From Chlorocebus sabaeus (Eukaryota > Chordata > Mammalia > Primates > Cercopithecidae), in assembly GCF_047675955.1 (NCBI RefSeq), contig NC_132925.1, positions 23,770,688 to 23,834,687 on the forward strand: a stretch of DNA of 64,000 bases, in the 5' to 3' direction. The notes below the pieces were generated by a model. That model saw only the letters and a list, made by a program, of their open reading frames with translations, was not told where the DNA came from and made no database searches. A program made the translations under genes and the position numbers. Positions 36,481-47,590 of the stretch are shown piece after piece (position 1 is the first letter of the stretch; the number at the start of each line of letters is the position of its first letter).

Positions 36481-37575
36481 TGCACTAAAGAGTCATTTTT
36501 GTTTTTACTTTTACAAATTATACTTTGACACAATTAAATAGATTTTATTGAGGCCACAGATTATATACAGTAATCTGTTTTCCAAGCTGATTCTTTGTTG
36601 TTAACCAAAACATAAGTTATCATTTTTGACAGAAGAGTAGGCTGCCTTCAAGGAACCATCAGGACAGAATGTGAGCAATGTTTGATGAATCCCTCATATT
36701 ATCCACGGATTTTATAATAAACTAAAATGTAGCAATGGAATACATCTAGCATAGACATAAGGAGATAGAGATACCTACTCCAAATTTCTTCCTTTCCCAT
36801 TCTTTCATTCTTATTTTACTTTGAAATGTTTCAAAATGAAAAATAAACAATGGCATCGGGTGAGAGATTTGAAGAAACAAAGTCTTATATAACTCAATCC
36901 AAATACATTGAAGTTGTACATTTAATATAATATCTCAGTTGGTAAATTATCTGCTTCTTCAGATTTCAATTTGTAACCATTGTAAATCTCTACTTTAGAA
37001 TACATTTTTGATTAAATCTGTGTAAGTTTATCACTTGGAGAGGGCTTTGTAGAGTTGGGATCAGAGTTGATATTTACTAATACTATTAATGCACTATCCT
37101 ACAATTTGTCCGTAAGTATGTGGAAAAGACCTACTGCCTCTGCCATGACAGATGCAAATTGAAAATGCAATAGAATTTAATTACATCCCAAGATGAATAT
37201 TCTATGAGAATATGAGAGCAAGAAAAAGCTCAGATGTCAGGGGTCAACTATCAATAATAATTTTACACATAAGATATACATTCAATTATAACCTCCTTTC
37301 TATTTGTTTATTTAATTTTTAAACCCAGCTCAGTTCCACTTTGAAAGTACAAAAGAGAAATTTATTTTCTCATTCACTATGGCATATAATGAATACTATA
37401 TATTTTTTCTTCATAATATTTATTTCCAGTTACCAGAATTATGTTATCTATACACTTTTTTATACATTAAGTACAAAAGTTGAAAATTTGAAGCAATGTG
37501 TTCCATAAGCAAATTTCTGACTTTTAATTCACAAAATGGAAGCTGAAAACCTCAAGATCACTATAAATAATTTTT

Positions 37576-37926
37576 TCACTCCCTTTTAGGGATATTCAAT
37601 GTCAAGCAGTGAGTAAGAGTATAATAAACTGTGCCATATTTACTAGTAGTGGTAGTAAATTGTTTAACAACCTCACTACTTCTGTTATAAAACTCATATG
37701 GCTTAGAGTCCATTGAAACCCCCTTTAAAAAGAAATATAGCTTTCCACCACCTGCTATTGCCTCTAAGTGGCCATAATGTACTCTTGGGACCCTTGTAGA
37801 GGCAGAAGGTTTACTGAATCTATTCACTTCCCTCAAGGGAGAAATTCGATAATGAGCATGCATTTCTTTATCAGCTATCATATAGCTTGATTCTTTTATA
37901 ATGTATGAAGTGCGATTGAGTGCCAT
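37576..37926 (-). other. Unassigned 116-codon open frame (probably not a gene)
   Basis: This is one of the longest frames not explained by a repeat I recognise. The ATG context is favourable (A at -3, G at +4). The predicted product has mixed composition, no signal peptide, no membrane segment and no motif I know. Given about 63% AT, I estimate one or two frames this long by chance in 64 kb over six frames, so the length alone is not evidence. No upstream promoter or downstream AATAAA in a convincing position was seen. It could be a decayed unrecognised pseudogene. Confidence 0.1.
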
Positions 37927-37948
37927 CTTATGTGTACCTCTTCACATG

Positions 37949-37997
37949 GTAGCTTTCCTGTTAGTGGCAGAGCCAGACGTATTTTCAGGAAAGCTAC
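37949..37997. repeat. Perfect 12-bp inverted repeat, 25-base spacer
   Basis: Arms 'gtagctttcctg' (37949-37960) and 'caggaaagctac' (37986-37997) are exact complements around a 25-base spacer. It lies about 25 bases upstream of the ATG of the 116-codon minus-strand frame. It is not part of a repeat I recognise. Confidence 0.9.
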
Positions 37998-39465
37998 TGG
38001 TTGTAGCCGCTCAATGTGGCACCTGGAATTTGCTCTTTTCAAGTAAGATAGCTAATTGAATCTAATGCGCCTAACAGGAAAAAGAGAACGGATGCTTGCT
38101 TTTCTAAATTTCAACATTCCAAGTATTTTTCAAGTACCTATTGACATTTCTAAAATATACTTTCTTTTTCTCTTTTTAAAGAACATTAAGATTTTTGAAG
38201 CCTTGCAGTTCAGTGTAGGACAGAAAACACCGTACTTATAGCCACTCAGACATATATAAATTACTCTGGTCTAGAATAAAGATCTCTCCTTATAAATACT
38301 TCCAAAATCTAGGGACAATCCTGCCCATGAGCTGAAAGTTGTTTCTCACATATATTAGGAGGGAAACATCCTTTTTAGGGCTTTGCCTCCTACTATCCTT
38401 CGTGTTCTACTTTTTTATTATTCCTAGATGCTTTTGCAAACTTATGTAAATAAACCAAGCTTATGTTTATTAAAATAGAAAGTTTTTCTGATTTGCTTCT
38501 TATACGTCTCTATTGGTTTTTCTAGTACATTTTATTGAGCTTGCCAAGAACAATTATTATATTCAAACATATTTCATCCAGTCATATTTAAGGTCACACT
38601 ATTATATTTCTAGCACTCATACTCATATTTTATCCTCTCCCAATATAAAAATAAAAAAAGGAAATACTACCTAGAGGTTTTAAATTGCTAAAATTACATA
38701 GTCAAAATATTGGTGTTACTTTATTTAGACAGCAGAGAGCAGTATAAATCTAACCCTATGCAAATAAATTGTTTCATCTTAGGGTGCATTCATGTAACCA
38801 GGACAAAAATCCAGGGAATGCATAAGATCCACATTTTTCTGTTTAATAGCTCTCTCTCCATTCTTTCCTTTTTCCTTTTTTAACAGAGAGTAACTAATTG
38901 AGAGAATTAAACAATACTATAAGAATGGTACCCTCTTATTTCTCTTAGGAAACTACCAAGTACATGGAATAGAATTCAATTCAGAGAACTAATCAACAGA
39001 ATTTATTTTCATATTTAAAACGTCTTAAAGAGAAACTTTTGTTCAATCCTATTCACAGATGCTTATTCCAACTTTCAGGCCAATGGAATTTCTCTCTAAT
39101 AACCTGGAATGTGTCCAAACTAAATCAATCAGAGACCAATTATATTTAAGCTCTGGTGTTATTTCACTACTGGAGCTTTTAGTATGAGGTTTTAGCTTAC
39201 TTGAGCTTTTACGTCTATTCCTCAATGAGGAATAGCTTCTCGAAAGTCAGCACACTAAAAGTCATAATTAGATACTTCCACATGAGATTTTCCCCTTGTT
39301 TTATTTCTTGAAGTATGAATTGCTGCTTCTAAGGTTTAGAAGAGATAAAGCACTTCAGGGTTTATTTAAATTCTTCATTTTTAATAACTCAAAATACATA
39401 TAATAAACAGATATTGCTACTTCATATAAATCAAATTTGTATGTTTGATTTAGAAGTAGTATTTG

Positions 39466-40298
39466 AATTCAACAAGCAAAAAAAAAAAAAAACATTAAAA
39501 GTGAGCAAAAGACATGAACAGGAACTTTCAAAAGAAGGCATACAACAGCCAACAAAGATATGAAAAAATTCTCAACATCACTAATCATTGAAAAAATGCA
39601 AATCAAAGCCACAATGAGACACCATCTCAAACCAGTAAGAAAGGCAATTATTAAAAAGTCAAAAACCACAAGAGACTGATGAAGTGGTGGAAAAAGGGAA
39701 TGCTTATACTCTGCTGGTGGGCAGCAGCTGTGGAAAGCAGCTAGCAGACTTCACAAAGAACTTAAAACATAGCTACCATTCAACTCTGCAATCCCTTTGT
39801 TTGGTTTATACCCGAAGGAAAATAAATTGTTCTACTAAAAAGACACATTAATTCATATATTCATCATGACATCATTCACAATAGCAAAGATGTGAAGTCA
39901 ACCTAGATATCTATGAATGGGGGATTGAATAAAGAAAATGTGGTACATATACACCATGCAATATTATACAGCCATAAAAAGAACAAAATCATATTCTTTG
40001 TATCAACATTAATGCAGCTATTCTAAGCAATTCACAGGAATGGAAACCAAATAGTACATGTTCCCACTTATAAGTAGGAGCTAAGCATTGGGTACACATG
40101 GACATCAAAATAGTGACAACAGACACTGGGGACTACTAGAGTAGGGAGAGAGGCAGGGGAGCAAGGCCTGAAAAACTAACTATTCTGTACTATGCTTACT
40201 ACCTGGGTGACAGGATCATTTGTACCCCAAACCTGAGTGTCACACAATATAGTCATGTAACAAACCTGCACATTTACCCTTGAATCTAAAAGTTAAAA
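39466..40298 (+). mobile_element. L1PB-type LINE-1 3' end
   Basis: 5'-truncated plus-strand L1 with the last part of ORF2 and the 3' UTR: 'gagcaaaagacatgaacagg', 'aatgagacaccatctcaaac', 'aatgtggtacatatacacca', 'ataagtaggagctaagcatt', 'tgtaacaaacctgcacattt'. A 16-18-base A run at the left lies within ORF2-derived sequence. ORF2 is closed by stops and indels. The 3' end runs straight into a microsatellite that grew from its tail. Confidence 0.92.
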
Positions 40299-40355
40299 TT
40301 ATATATATATATATAAAATATATAATTGTGTGTATATGTGTGTCTATATATGTGT

Positions 40356-40389
<34 letters not shown>
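40299..40389. repeat. Compound (TA)n(TG)n(CA)n microsatellite
   Basis: A TA run, then mixed TATA/TGTG, then about 16 CA units, directly at the 3' end of the L1. Its position indicates origin from the L1 tail. Confidence 0.96.
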
Positions 40390-40899
40390 GCAGTGTCTGA
40401 CATCTGAAGATCCTCCATATGGGATATGAATTGGAGTCTTAATGATATTCTTCTTTGGTTTATTCTTTTGCTCTTTCTTCATTTTATCCTACTTCATTTT
40501 TTTTGTCTCATTCTGAATTTGCTATAGCAAGTATTTAAAAACTTCTATGAGACATTACATCTGTCAACCCCAGACTCAAAATAGGCATAACTAAGAATTA
40601 AGAAAACTTATAAGAAAAAAAATGTTTTAGCTCTATTTATATAAATTAATTTGGGCATAAATTACCTCATGTCTTTTTAGAACCTATACTATTGTCACCT
40701 GAGGTTATTTAGAAAGTAAAACTGGTGAAGGCAAACCTGAGCAAACAGGCTTCTGGTAAGAAAGTGCTGGATTTGATAGACACAAGCAGGCAACCTCCCA
40801 GATTGTCACCACATTCACTTATATTTCATATTCTTGATCTTTTGAAAGTTGAACTAATTCACTTTCTTCTAGCAAAAGCATAGGTTTTAAACACAGAAA
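40390..40899. other. Non-coding spacer
   Basis: No feature recognised between the microsatellite and the MIR. Confidence 0.5.
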
Positions 40900-41095
40900 G
40901 GATTTGTCCCTGGTCTATTGTTTACTATTTTTAAACTCTATGATATTTACTCTTCTCTGAGTCTTAGTTTTCTCTCGATAAAATTAAGAAATGAATACTT
41001 TCTTCCCATGAATGTCATTAAAATTAAATGATATGATCTTAATGAGGTATGCAGCTCACAGTAGATACTCAAGAATGTTGGTTCTTTCTCCCCTT
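40900..41095 (+). mobile_element. MIR SINE
   Basis: Plus-strand MIR: 'ctctgagtcttagttttctc' (matching ctctgagcctcagtttcctc), 'gataaaattaagaaatgaat', 'attaaaattaaatgatatga', then 'gctcacagtagatactcaag'. The order is that of the MIR core and 3' part. Confidence 0.7.
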
Positions 41096-41399
41096 TTCTC
41101 AAATGTATAAATTAATTGAAAAGTGAATAGCAATTTCCTCTCTGAAGGATATTTGGTATAAGATATGTTGACCTAATATTGTGGCTTTTCCACAGCATTT
41201 TCTTTATGAAGTATACAGTGAACAGAGGACTCATATCTGAATATGATAAAATTATCCAAATTATTTTTATTTGTATGCCTCTAAATCATTTTTCTCAGCT
41301 GTTGATTTCAAACTATTAAGGGTGCTATAATTCTGAGTTGACAAAACTTCTATCTCCAAATCCTAGACTGTGATAGACTGTGATTTTGGTACCTCAATG

Positions 41400-41790
41400 A
41401 ACCACACTATATTATTCACAATCCCCACATCGATTCTAGCCTTGACATATGATTAACTTTGACCAGTGGAACGTTAGTATGATGTATGCAGACTCAATAA
41501 GCACTTGCACTTGGAGGCAGTTTCTCTTAGAGTACTCCTTAGAATCCATGTTAAAATAATGCCTATGCAACTATTTAAAGAGGTCTCCATGAAGAACAAC
41601 CCAAGGTCTATATGCTGTGTAAACTCCCCAGTGGTGACGAGCCCCAACATAGTTAGCCATATGAGAAGATGATTTGGACCCTTCCATTATCTTAGTAGCT
41701 CACCCAAGACCACATGAAGTGGAACCATCCAGTCAATCAATAGAATTATTAGGAATAACAATTTATAAATGATATTGTCTGCACCAATAG
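41400..41790 (+). mobile_element. Degraded MLT1-type LTR
   Basis: 'gccttgacatatgattaact', 'ttgaccagtggaacgttagt', 'ataagcacttgcacttggag' and 'ttagccatatgagaagatga' follow the order of an old MLT1-type LTR in plus orientation. Ends are not definable. Non-coding. Confidence 0.52.
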
Positions 41791-42990
41791 AATATCAAAG
41801 ACTATATAATGAGTCTTGAAACATATATTTTTAAGGAGAGTTATCAAGTCCACGTTTCAGATAAAATCAGGGAGAAACAAAAAGTAAAAAGAAGTTGTAT
41901 TTGTGGTAAGAGAAAAAAGAGAGAGAGCAAGAAATAGGATTAATATGTAACAAGCAGAAAAGAAACCGGTATATTTTGAGTAAAGAATCACTTTTTTTCT
42001 TAGTGATGGGGGAAATAAAAGATAGTAATATAAATGTGAATGCACACTTTAAAAGAATAAAGACCTATAAAACTTACTTGCTTTTGATTTTTTTTTAAAT
42101 TTGAATATTCATTTACAATATTAGGTCTTGAGAAAATAAAGATAAATAACATAAGATTTATATTTTCAAGGAATTCACAGATTTAAAACTGTCAAAAATT
42201 CCAGTGCCACAGATAATCTGCTCCTAATTTTTTTTTAATTAAAAATCCCTTTTCTTTCTAATTCCATCATCTAAAACAAAGCCTCAAAAATTTGTAACTA
42301 CAGACTTAGGCCAAACGATATTGATGACATTTTTCATCTTATAGTCGTACATTTTCACCAATCCAGAAAACAACCATGTATCTGAAATAACAAAATGTAG
42401 TGTTTTGAAAATTTCTTACGGTGAATTACCTGTGACTTATTTTGAATCAATGACATTTCCTGTTTTATTTATTTATATAAGATTTACATTTACTTCCCTA
42501 GGATCCATGAGCCTGAGCCACAAATCCTAACTCATTAAAAAGAATCATTTGTAGCTGATAAACTCCATCTACATTTAAGGATTATGGCTTTACAGTCAAT
42601 GTTCGACCTGAGATGAGGTATGAGTGGAATTTCTTGTAATTCTGCGGCTTTTTACATGTTTAAAAATCAATAAGACTTTATTCAGCCACACTTTATCTTC
42701 TTGTGCTTCTTAAGCCAATACATAATGACAAATCACAGAGTTAGGAGAGTTTAGTCACGTGGGATTTAAAACAATGTGCTGTGTATTTTAGTGGCAAATG
42801 CAAATAAAAATTTCAAAATTATTTCTGCAAAAGGTTTTGGAGTGTCATATATATTGCATGTTAAATGATATTAATTGACAATCTAGATGATTATTTTAAT
42901 GGAGAATTTAAATACAATTTAATAATTTAATAAAATAAAAATTCTTAATAAAACAAAAAAGTAAATTTGAGAATAAGAATAGAATGTCTT
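41791..42990. other. AT-rich non-coding stretch
   Basis: No gene or nameable repeat. Contains short T-rich and TTTA runs. Confidence 0.5.
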
Positions 42991-43284
42991 GGCCTGGCTC
43001 AGTGGCTCATGCCTGTAATCCCAGCACTTTGCGAGGCCAAGGTGGGTGGATCACCTGAGGTTAGGAGTTCAAAACCAGCCTGGCCAACATGGTGAAACCC
43101 TGTTTCTAGTAAAAATTAAAAAAAAAAAAATGAGCCAGGTGTGGTGGCACATGACTGTAATCCTAGCTAGGGAGCGTGAGACGTAAGAATCACTTTAACC
43201 TGGGAGGTGGAGGTTGCAATGAGCCAAGATCATGCCACTGCACTCCAACCAAGGTAAAAGAGCAAGACTCTGTCTCCAAAAATT
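42991..43284 (+). mobile_element. AluS-like SINE
   Basis: Full-length but worn plus-strand Alu: 'ggcctggctcagtggctcat', 'aaaccagcctggccaacatg', an A-rich linker, 'gcactccaaccaaggtaaaa' in place of gcactccagcctgggtgaca, 'gcaagactctgtctcc'. Several small deletions occur in the right arm. Confidence 0.94.
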
Positions 43285-43324
43285 AGAATTTATTTAAAGT
43301 AGTAAAATTGAAATATTACAATGA

Positions 43325-43383
43325 TATTGTAATCTATATGTATATATTTATGCATATACATATATATACAAATGTATACATGT
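43325..43383. repeat. TATA-rich low-complexity segment
   Basis: Alternating TATA, CATA and TATG units without a fixed period. Confidence 0.8.
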
Positions 43384-44062
43384 TCTTTTTCTTCAGAGTT
43401 TATGCATGTACTCTACTATAAAGATTTATGTCTGTGCAATTGGTGTAATACCTTGTTTTTATGTGGGCTCCTCTCAAACAAGTGGCAATAAAATCTTTAT
43501 AGCATCTAATACTGACATATTTTATTTATGTCTCTTGGTTTCTCTCCATTTTCCTTTTTAAACCACATAAATCAGCATCTTGGAAACAATGAGGTCATTG
43601 ATGAGAGTTCAAACAGACAGACTCAATTCATAGCATTTAACTTGAAAAAAAAAACCAAGGGACTTAAGAAATGAAGTAATACGTAACATTATCCCCTGGT
43701 GGAAGATTACACATACATAACTCAATACAGAAAAATGTTATTACATCTAGAATTTTGAGACTATATTTCAATATCTGTATATATTCCTCTTAGATTGACA
43801 AAAGGGCCTATGAGAGAAAGCTTGACAATCTTGGTAGGAAATACATTTTGGATTAAGAAGACTAGTGAACTTTGACAGGTTATGATCCACCCTCACCTTA
43901 TTTACCTCTTCATATTTTAGCAATTATTCCACCTTGACCTCATAATGAACCCTCAGAAGGAATTAAATAATGAATCAGATTTTCTCTGATGAGTTACCAG
44001 AACTCACAGTTTTGCTTTACAATCTTTCCTTTATCACCACCCATAACTATCTACTTCTCCAG
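43384..44062. other. Non-coding spacer
   Basis: Unrecognised AT-rich sequence. Confidence 0.5.
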
Positions 44063-44420
44063 GTTAATTTGTTTTAGTCAATTCCAGCTTCTATAACAAA
44101 CTACCATAGACCGGGTGGCTTAAACCACAAACATTTATTTCTCACAGTTATGGAGGGTAGGGAATTCCAGATAAAAGCTGCAGCAAATCCAATGTCTGTT
44201 GAGGGCCCTCTTCCTGGTTTGTAGTATTCTTTTTCTATCCTCCCAAGGTAGGTGGTGAGCAGAGAGGAAGCAAGTTCTCATTTCTTCTCCTAAGTGCACT
44301 AATCCTATTAATGAGGGCACCACCCCCATAATCTAGTTACAGATCAAAGGGTCCTCCTCCTAATGCCATCACATTAGTGGTTCGAATTTTCAAATATGAC
44401 CTTTTAGAGACATTCAGTCA
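44063..44420 (-). mobile_element. MLT1-type LTR, near full length
   Basis: Reverse-oriented LTR. 'ttaatttgttttagtcaatt' and 'ctataacaaactaccataga' are the complement of its 3' end. They are followed by 'ccgggtggcttaaaccacaa', 'tttatttctcacagttatgg', 'ctaatcctattaatgagggc' and 'gcatcacattagtgg'-like sequence ending in 'cattcagtca'. All blocks are in family order. The 64-codon minus-strand frame is a chance reading. Confidence 0.82.
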
Positions 44421-45006
44421 AGAATATCAGTGTACTTTAATTCTTAGAAAATTTTATATTAAAATCTCAAATCCCTTTTCCTCAAATTCTACCACTCTAG
44501 TTCGGGTCTTATCATTTCTTTCCTAGACATCTAATACAACTGTATTTTGTCTTCAAATATGTAAGCAGGAAAAATGTAACTTTTGTGTGAGTTAAGATCA
44601 CCACTCAACCTTTGACAGTTCCTTTCTCTAAACCAGAAATAAATCTCCAGTAATGGCAGATTGGTGTGATATCAGCAAAGCTACACCCCAAATAGAACTA
44701 CAAGGCCACAGCAAGTGCTATTAGCCATATCTAGAGAATAAGAAGTGGTTTACTAGCTATCATGAAGAATGTCAAAATGTGTTTGTTAATTGGCACAATG
44801 GATGCTAGAAATTGGCACTTACTAGTAAATGTAAAGTGATACATATATTTTTTGTACTAGCATTGTTACAGCTATACGTTACATGAGCTGGTCCTGTGTA
44901 CAATGCCCCCAAGCCACAGTGGACACATCACTAAAGTGAATCTATCTATTATTATACACAGTGCAGAAACAGAATCACCCTGAATTTCAAACAGATGACT
45001 GAGAAT
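44421..45006. other. Non-coding spacer
   Basis: Nothing recognised except AT-rich unique sequence. Confidence 0.5.
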
Positions 45007-45217
45007 CTGAAACCCACTCTCTACTCAAAAAAAAAAAAAAAAAAAAAAAATTATCTGGGACTGGTGGCAGGTGCCTGTAGTCCCAGCTACAGGCTGAGGC
45101 AGGAGAATGGCGTGAACCCAGGAGGCAGAACTTGCAGTGAACTGAGATCGCGCCACTGCACTCCAGCCCGGGCGACAGAGCAAGACTCCGTCTCAAAACA
45201 AACAAACAAACAAATAA
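45007..45217 (+). mobile_element. 5'-truncated Alu (right part)
   Basis: Begins within the left arm at 'ctgaaacccactctctactc', then an (A)25-type linker, then a nearly intact right arm ('ggagaatggcgtgaacccag', 'gagatcgcgccactgcactc') and a CAAA-type tail. The left arm head is missing. It abuts the 3' end of the LAMP1 retrocopy. Confidence 0.94.
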
Positions 45218-45224
45218 CCTTCAT

Positions 45225-46175
45225 TTTTGTATTTTAAAAAGTGCCAGCCCTTGAGAGGCAGAGCATCAAAAATACCCAAGGACATGCCACGGAGTGCCTT
45301 CTCTGGAAGGCTGACAGCCAGCCACATGTGGCCAGGTCTGTCCTCACTCTTAAAGCTTATGTGAAACACTCCAGCTGTTCCACTTTTAAGTCCTTCTCTC
45401 TGAAGATTTTCCTCCTCTACTATTTGTAATTTCATAAGCATGTCAGCATAACAGTGAGACAGCCTTCATGAGTTCTCAGTGTGAAGACTGGAGACTTTCA
45501 CTTTGTAAGGCTTAAATCTGAGTGCAGTAAAGAATGAAGAAACCAAACACCAGAATGTTCAAGTCAAACGATAGCAGAGCCAGTGCCAATTGAGGGAAAC
45601 ACTCCCATCCTCCCTCAGAGTTCTACTTTGGTAATATTAATGTTTACCCAGTTAGCAAAATTAATACCATTATTTCAACAGTTACTCTGTTGTGCAGAGT
45701 AAACGCTGCAAGATGAACATCACATTTGGTGAAGTAGATTTGAGTAACTTTTGGGGGAAATTGTGCCTGCCCCTTAACAGGACCTTAAGCTCAGTGAAAT
45801 GAACAGAGACCCCTGAAACTGCTGTGTCTGCCGCCATGCGTGTGGAGCTGGATCCTGTGGTAGTCAGCGAGACTCCACGTCCTGCAGATGAGGTGGGCAG
45901 TGAAGACAATGAGGATCAGGTCTGTCGGGGCGCTGCCCATGGAAATGGGGATCAGCATGTTTTTTCCTCCTCCAAGAGACATTCCTCCACAGATCGGACC
46001 TTGTTGCCCTCCACCTTGAAAGCCTGCACTCACATGCTGAATATGTTGACTGAAAGGCCTTCATGAGCTGGACATTTTCCTTGGTGTTACACTTGTAGGA
46101 ATTGCCTATGGAGGCCTGCAGTACTCTTGGAGTTGTTGGCAGCTTTAAAGGTGCGGCCTCTGCCATCTAGAAGAG
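45225..46175 (-). pseudogene. LAMP1P: LAMP1 processed pseudogene (C-terminus plus 3' UTR)
   Basis: Read on the minus strand, the segment from about 46165 down to 45840 encodes a decayed copy of the C-terminal luminal domain, transmembrane helix and cytoplasmic tail of lysosome-associated membrane glycoprotein 1. Pieces lie in different frames: 'IGNSYKCNTKENVQLMKAF', then a 1-base deletion near 46060; 'FKVEGNKVRSVEECLLEEE', then a +2 shift; then 'NMLIPISMGSAPTDLILIVF', the membrane segment, with an added Asp. The tail reads ADYHRIQ instead of the parent's Gly-Tyr-Gln-Thr-Ile end, so both the lysosomal sorting signal and the stop are lost. Coding and 3' UTR parts are continuous with no intron, as in an L1-mediated retrocopy that is 5'-truncated. 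The region below 45580 is assigned to the parent's 3' UTR by memory and is less certain. The 72-100-codon frames seen here are its fragments; no functional product is expected. Confidence 0.85.
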
Positions 46176-46297
46176 TCGTATATATTTTTATAATCTATGG
46201 ATTATGAAACTGATAACACGATAATGTTCTAGGAATTATAAGAACCCCAAAGGTGGAGCTTTTTAGAAACCCGAAAAGTTGTTCTTTCCTTTTATGA

Positions 46298-46333
46298 ATA
46301 GGATGTAAGAATTTAATGAATCTTACATCCTAT
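46298..46333. repeat. Perfect 13-bp inverted repeat with 10-base loop
   Basis: Arms 'ataggatgtaaga' (46298-46310) and 'tcttacatcctat' (46321-46333) are exact complements around 'atttaatgaa'. It lies 120 bases beyond the 5' end of the LAMP1 retrocopy. It is not preceded by a gene and has no U-tract, so it is not a bacterial-type terminator. Confidence 0.93.
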
Positions 46334-46518
46334 ATCTTTGAAAATGTTCTCAAGCCTCGATTCCCAGGTAGAACTACATACACAGTGGTAGAGAGAATTG
46401 CATATTGCCTTTTGACAATAGCATAAAACAATCCTGTCTCTGAAATTTTGTCACAGTGGCCTTATAAACCTATCAGTGGCAGTAGATGGATCAAAAAATA
46501 AAATAAAAAACTGCAATT

Positions 46519-46675
46519 GACAATATGTGTGCCCCCACCCCCAAATCCATACACCAAGCCCTTAATCCCAATGTGTTGGTATTTGCACGGTGTATCCTTT
46601 GAAAGGTAATCAGGTCGTGAAGGTGGAACCTTTGCGAATGAAATTAATGCCTCTATAAGGATACAAAATGCTTTG
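46519..46675 (+). mobile_element. MLT1-type LTR 5' fragment
   Basis: Plus-strand piece of an MLT1-type LTR start: 'tgtgtgcccccacccccaaa', 'cccttaatcccaatgtgttg', 'ggtaatcaggtcgtgaaggt', 'taatgcctctataagg'. The 3' half is missing. Confidence 0.66.
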
Positions 46676-47214
46676 TATAATCATATTGACATAAATGAAT
46701 TCTTAACCACTCCTGCAGTATCACCATTTTTCTTGTACCCACTGTGTTTCTTTTTATGTTATTCACTACACAAGCTTTAGAATATTTTTATATTACTCCC
46801 TTGCTTAAATTATATCAAAGACTTCTGAAGCCTCTCAGAACATGTTCCAAGATCTTTCATGGGGCTGATTGATCACATCGTCACCTCCTCTCCACACTAA
46901 TTCTAGGCCATTCTCTCCCTCAATCACTATTCAATCACTACTTTTTGTCCATATTTACTTCCATCTTTGGGGTTCTTTCAACTCCTGGAACATTACTATA
47001 TGTTTTCAACTAGTATTTATTTTTAGGTTTCTCTTCAACATGTACATATGTGCCTAAAATACCTAAAAAAATCACCAAATAAGAGCTTTGTAGAGCCTAA
47101 TAATCAGATACAAAGAATAAGTGTTTATTCTTTCAATAACCAAAATCAGAACTCACATAGTTTTGAAAGATACATTTCAATGGTAGAAATCTTCTTCTTT
47201 TTTGGTATTATAAC
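46676..47214. other. Non-coding spacer
   Basis: Unrecognised sequence with no gene. Confidence 0.5.
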
Positions 47215-47590
47215 ACACAGGCCCAAAATATTAGTAGCTTATAGCAGCGAACATACATTTCTCACTCACATTACAATATTATGTGAACATTTGTGGTTGA
47301 CTGTTGTGACTCTTCTCCACATGTATTCTTAGTCTGCAATCAAGGTTGAGATAATTGCCCCTATCTTGGATATGCCATTCTTATGGAGAGGAAAAGAGCA
47401 AGAGAGCTAGTAGAAATAAGTAATGACTTGAAACCTTTGCTCAAAATTACCATATATTACTTTCTCTCATGTTGCATTGCAAAAAGTAAGTAAATAGCCA
47501 AGACAATGAAATAAGAATTACATCGCTCACACAAAATGACTAACAGGGACCATGGCAATGGGTGAGAATATATTAGCCTCATGTAGGGGT
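47215..47590 (-). mobile_element. Degraded LTR-like element
   Basis: 'ccaaaatattagtagcttat', 'aacatacatttctcactcac', 'gtctgcaatcaaggttgaga' and 'gagaggaaaagagcaagaga' occur in the order of a widespread old LTR read in reverse. A relative appears at about 54850-55260. Family name uncertain (MaLR/MER class). Confidence 0.4.

Larger units (their letters stand above)
36481..39465. other. AT-rich, largely unique stretch
   Basis: About 3 kb without recognised repeats. It contains the 116-codon frame and the inverted repeat listed separately. No splice-bounded exon or promoter could be supported. Confidence 0.5.

Noticed and set aside
44380..44395. 'ggttcgaattt' as a tRNA T-arm / B box
   Set aside because: It lies inside an MLT1-type LTR, and no acceptor stem, D-arm or anticodon arm can be folded around it.
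45824..46066. 80-codon plus-strand frame at the LAMP1 retrocopy
   Set aside because: It is antisense to the pseudogene; the LAMP1 similarity is on the minus strand.
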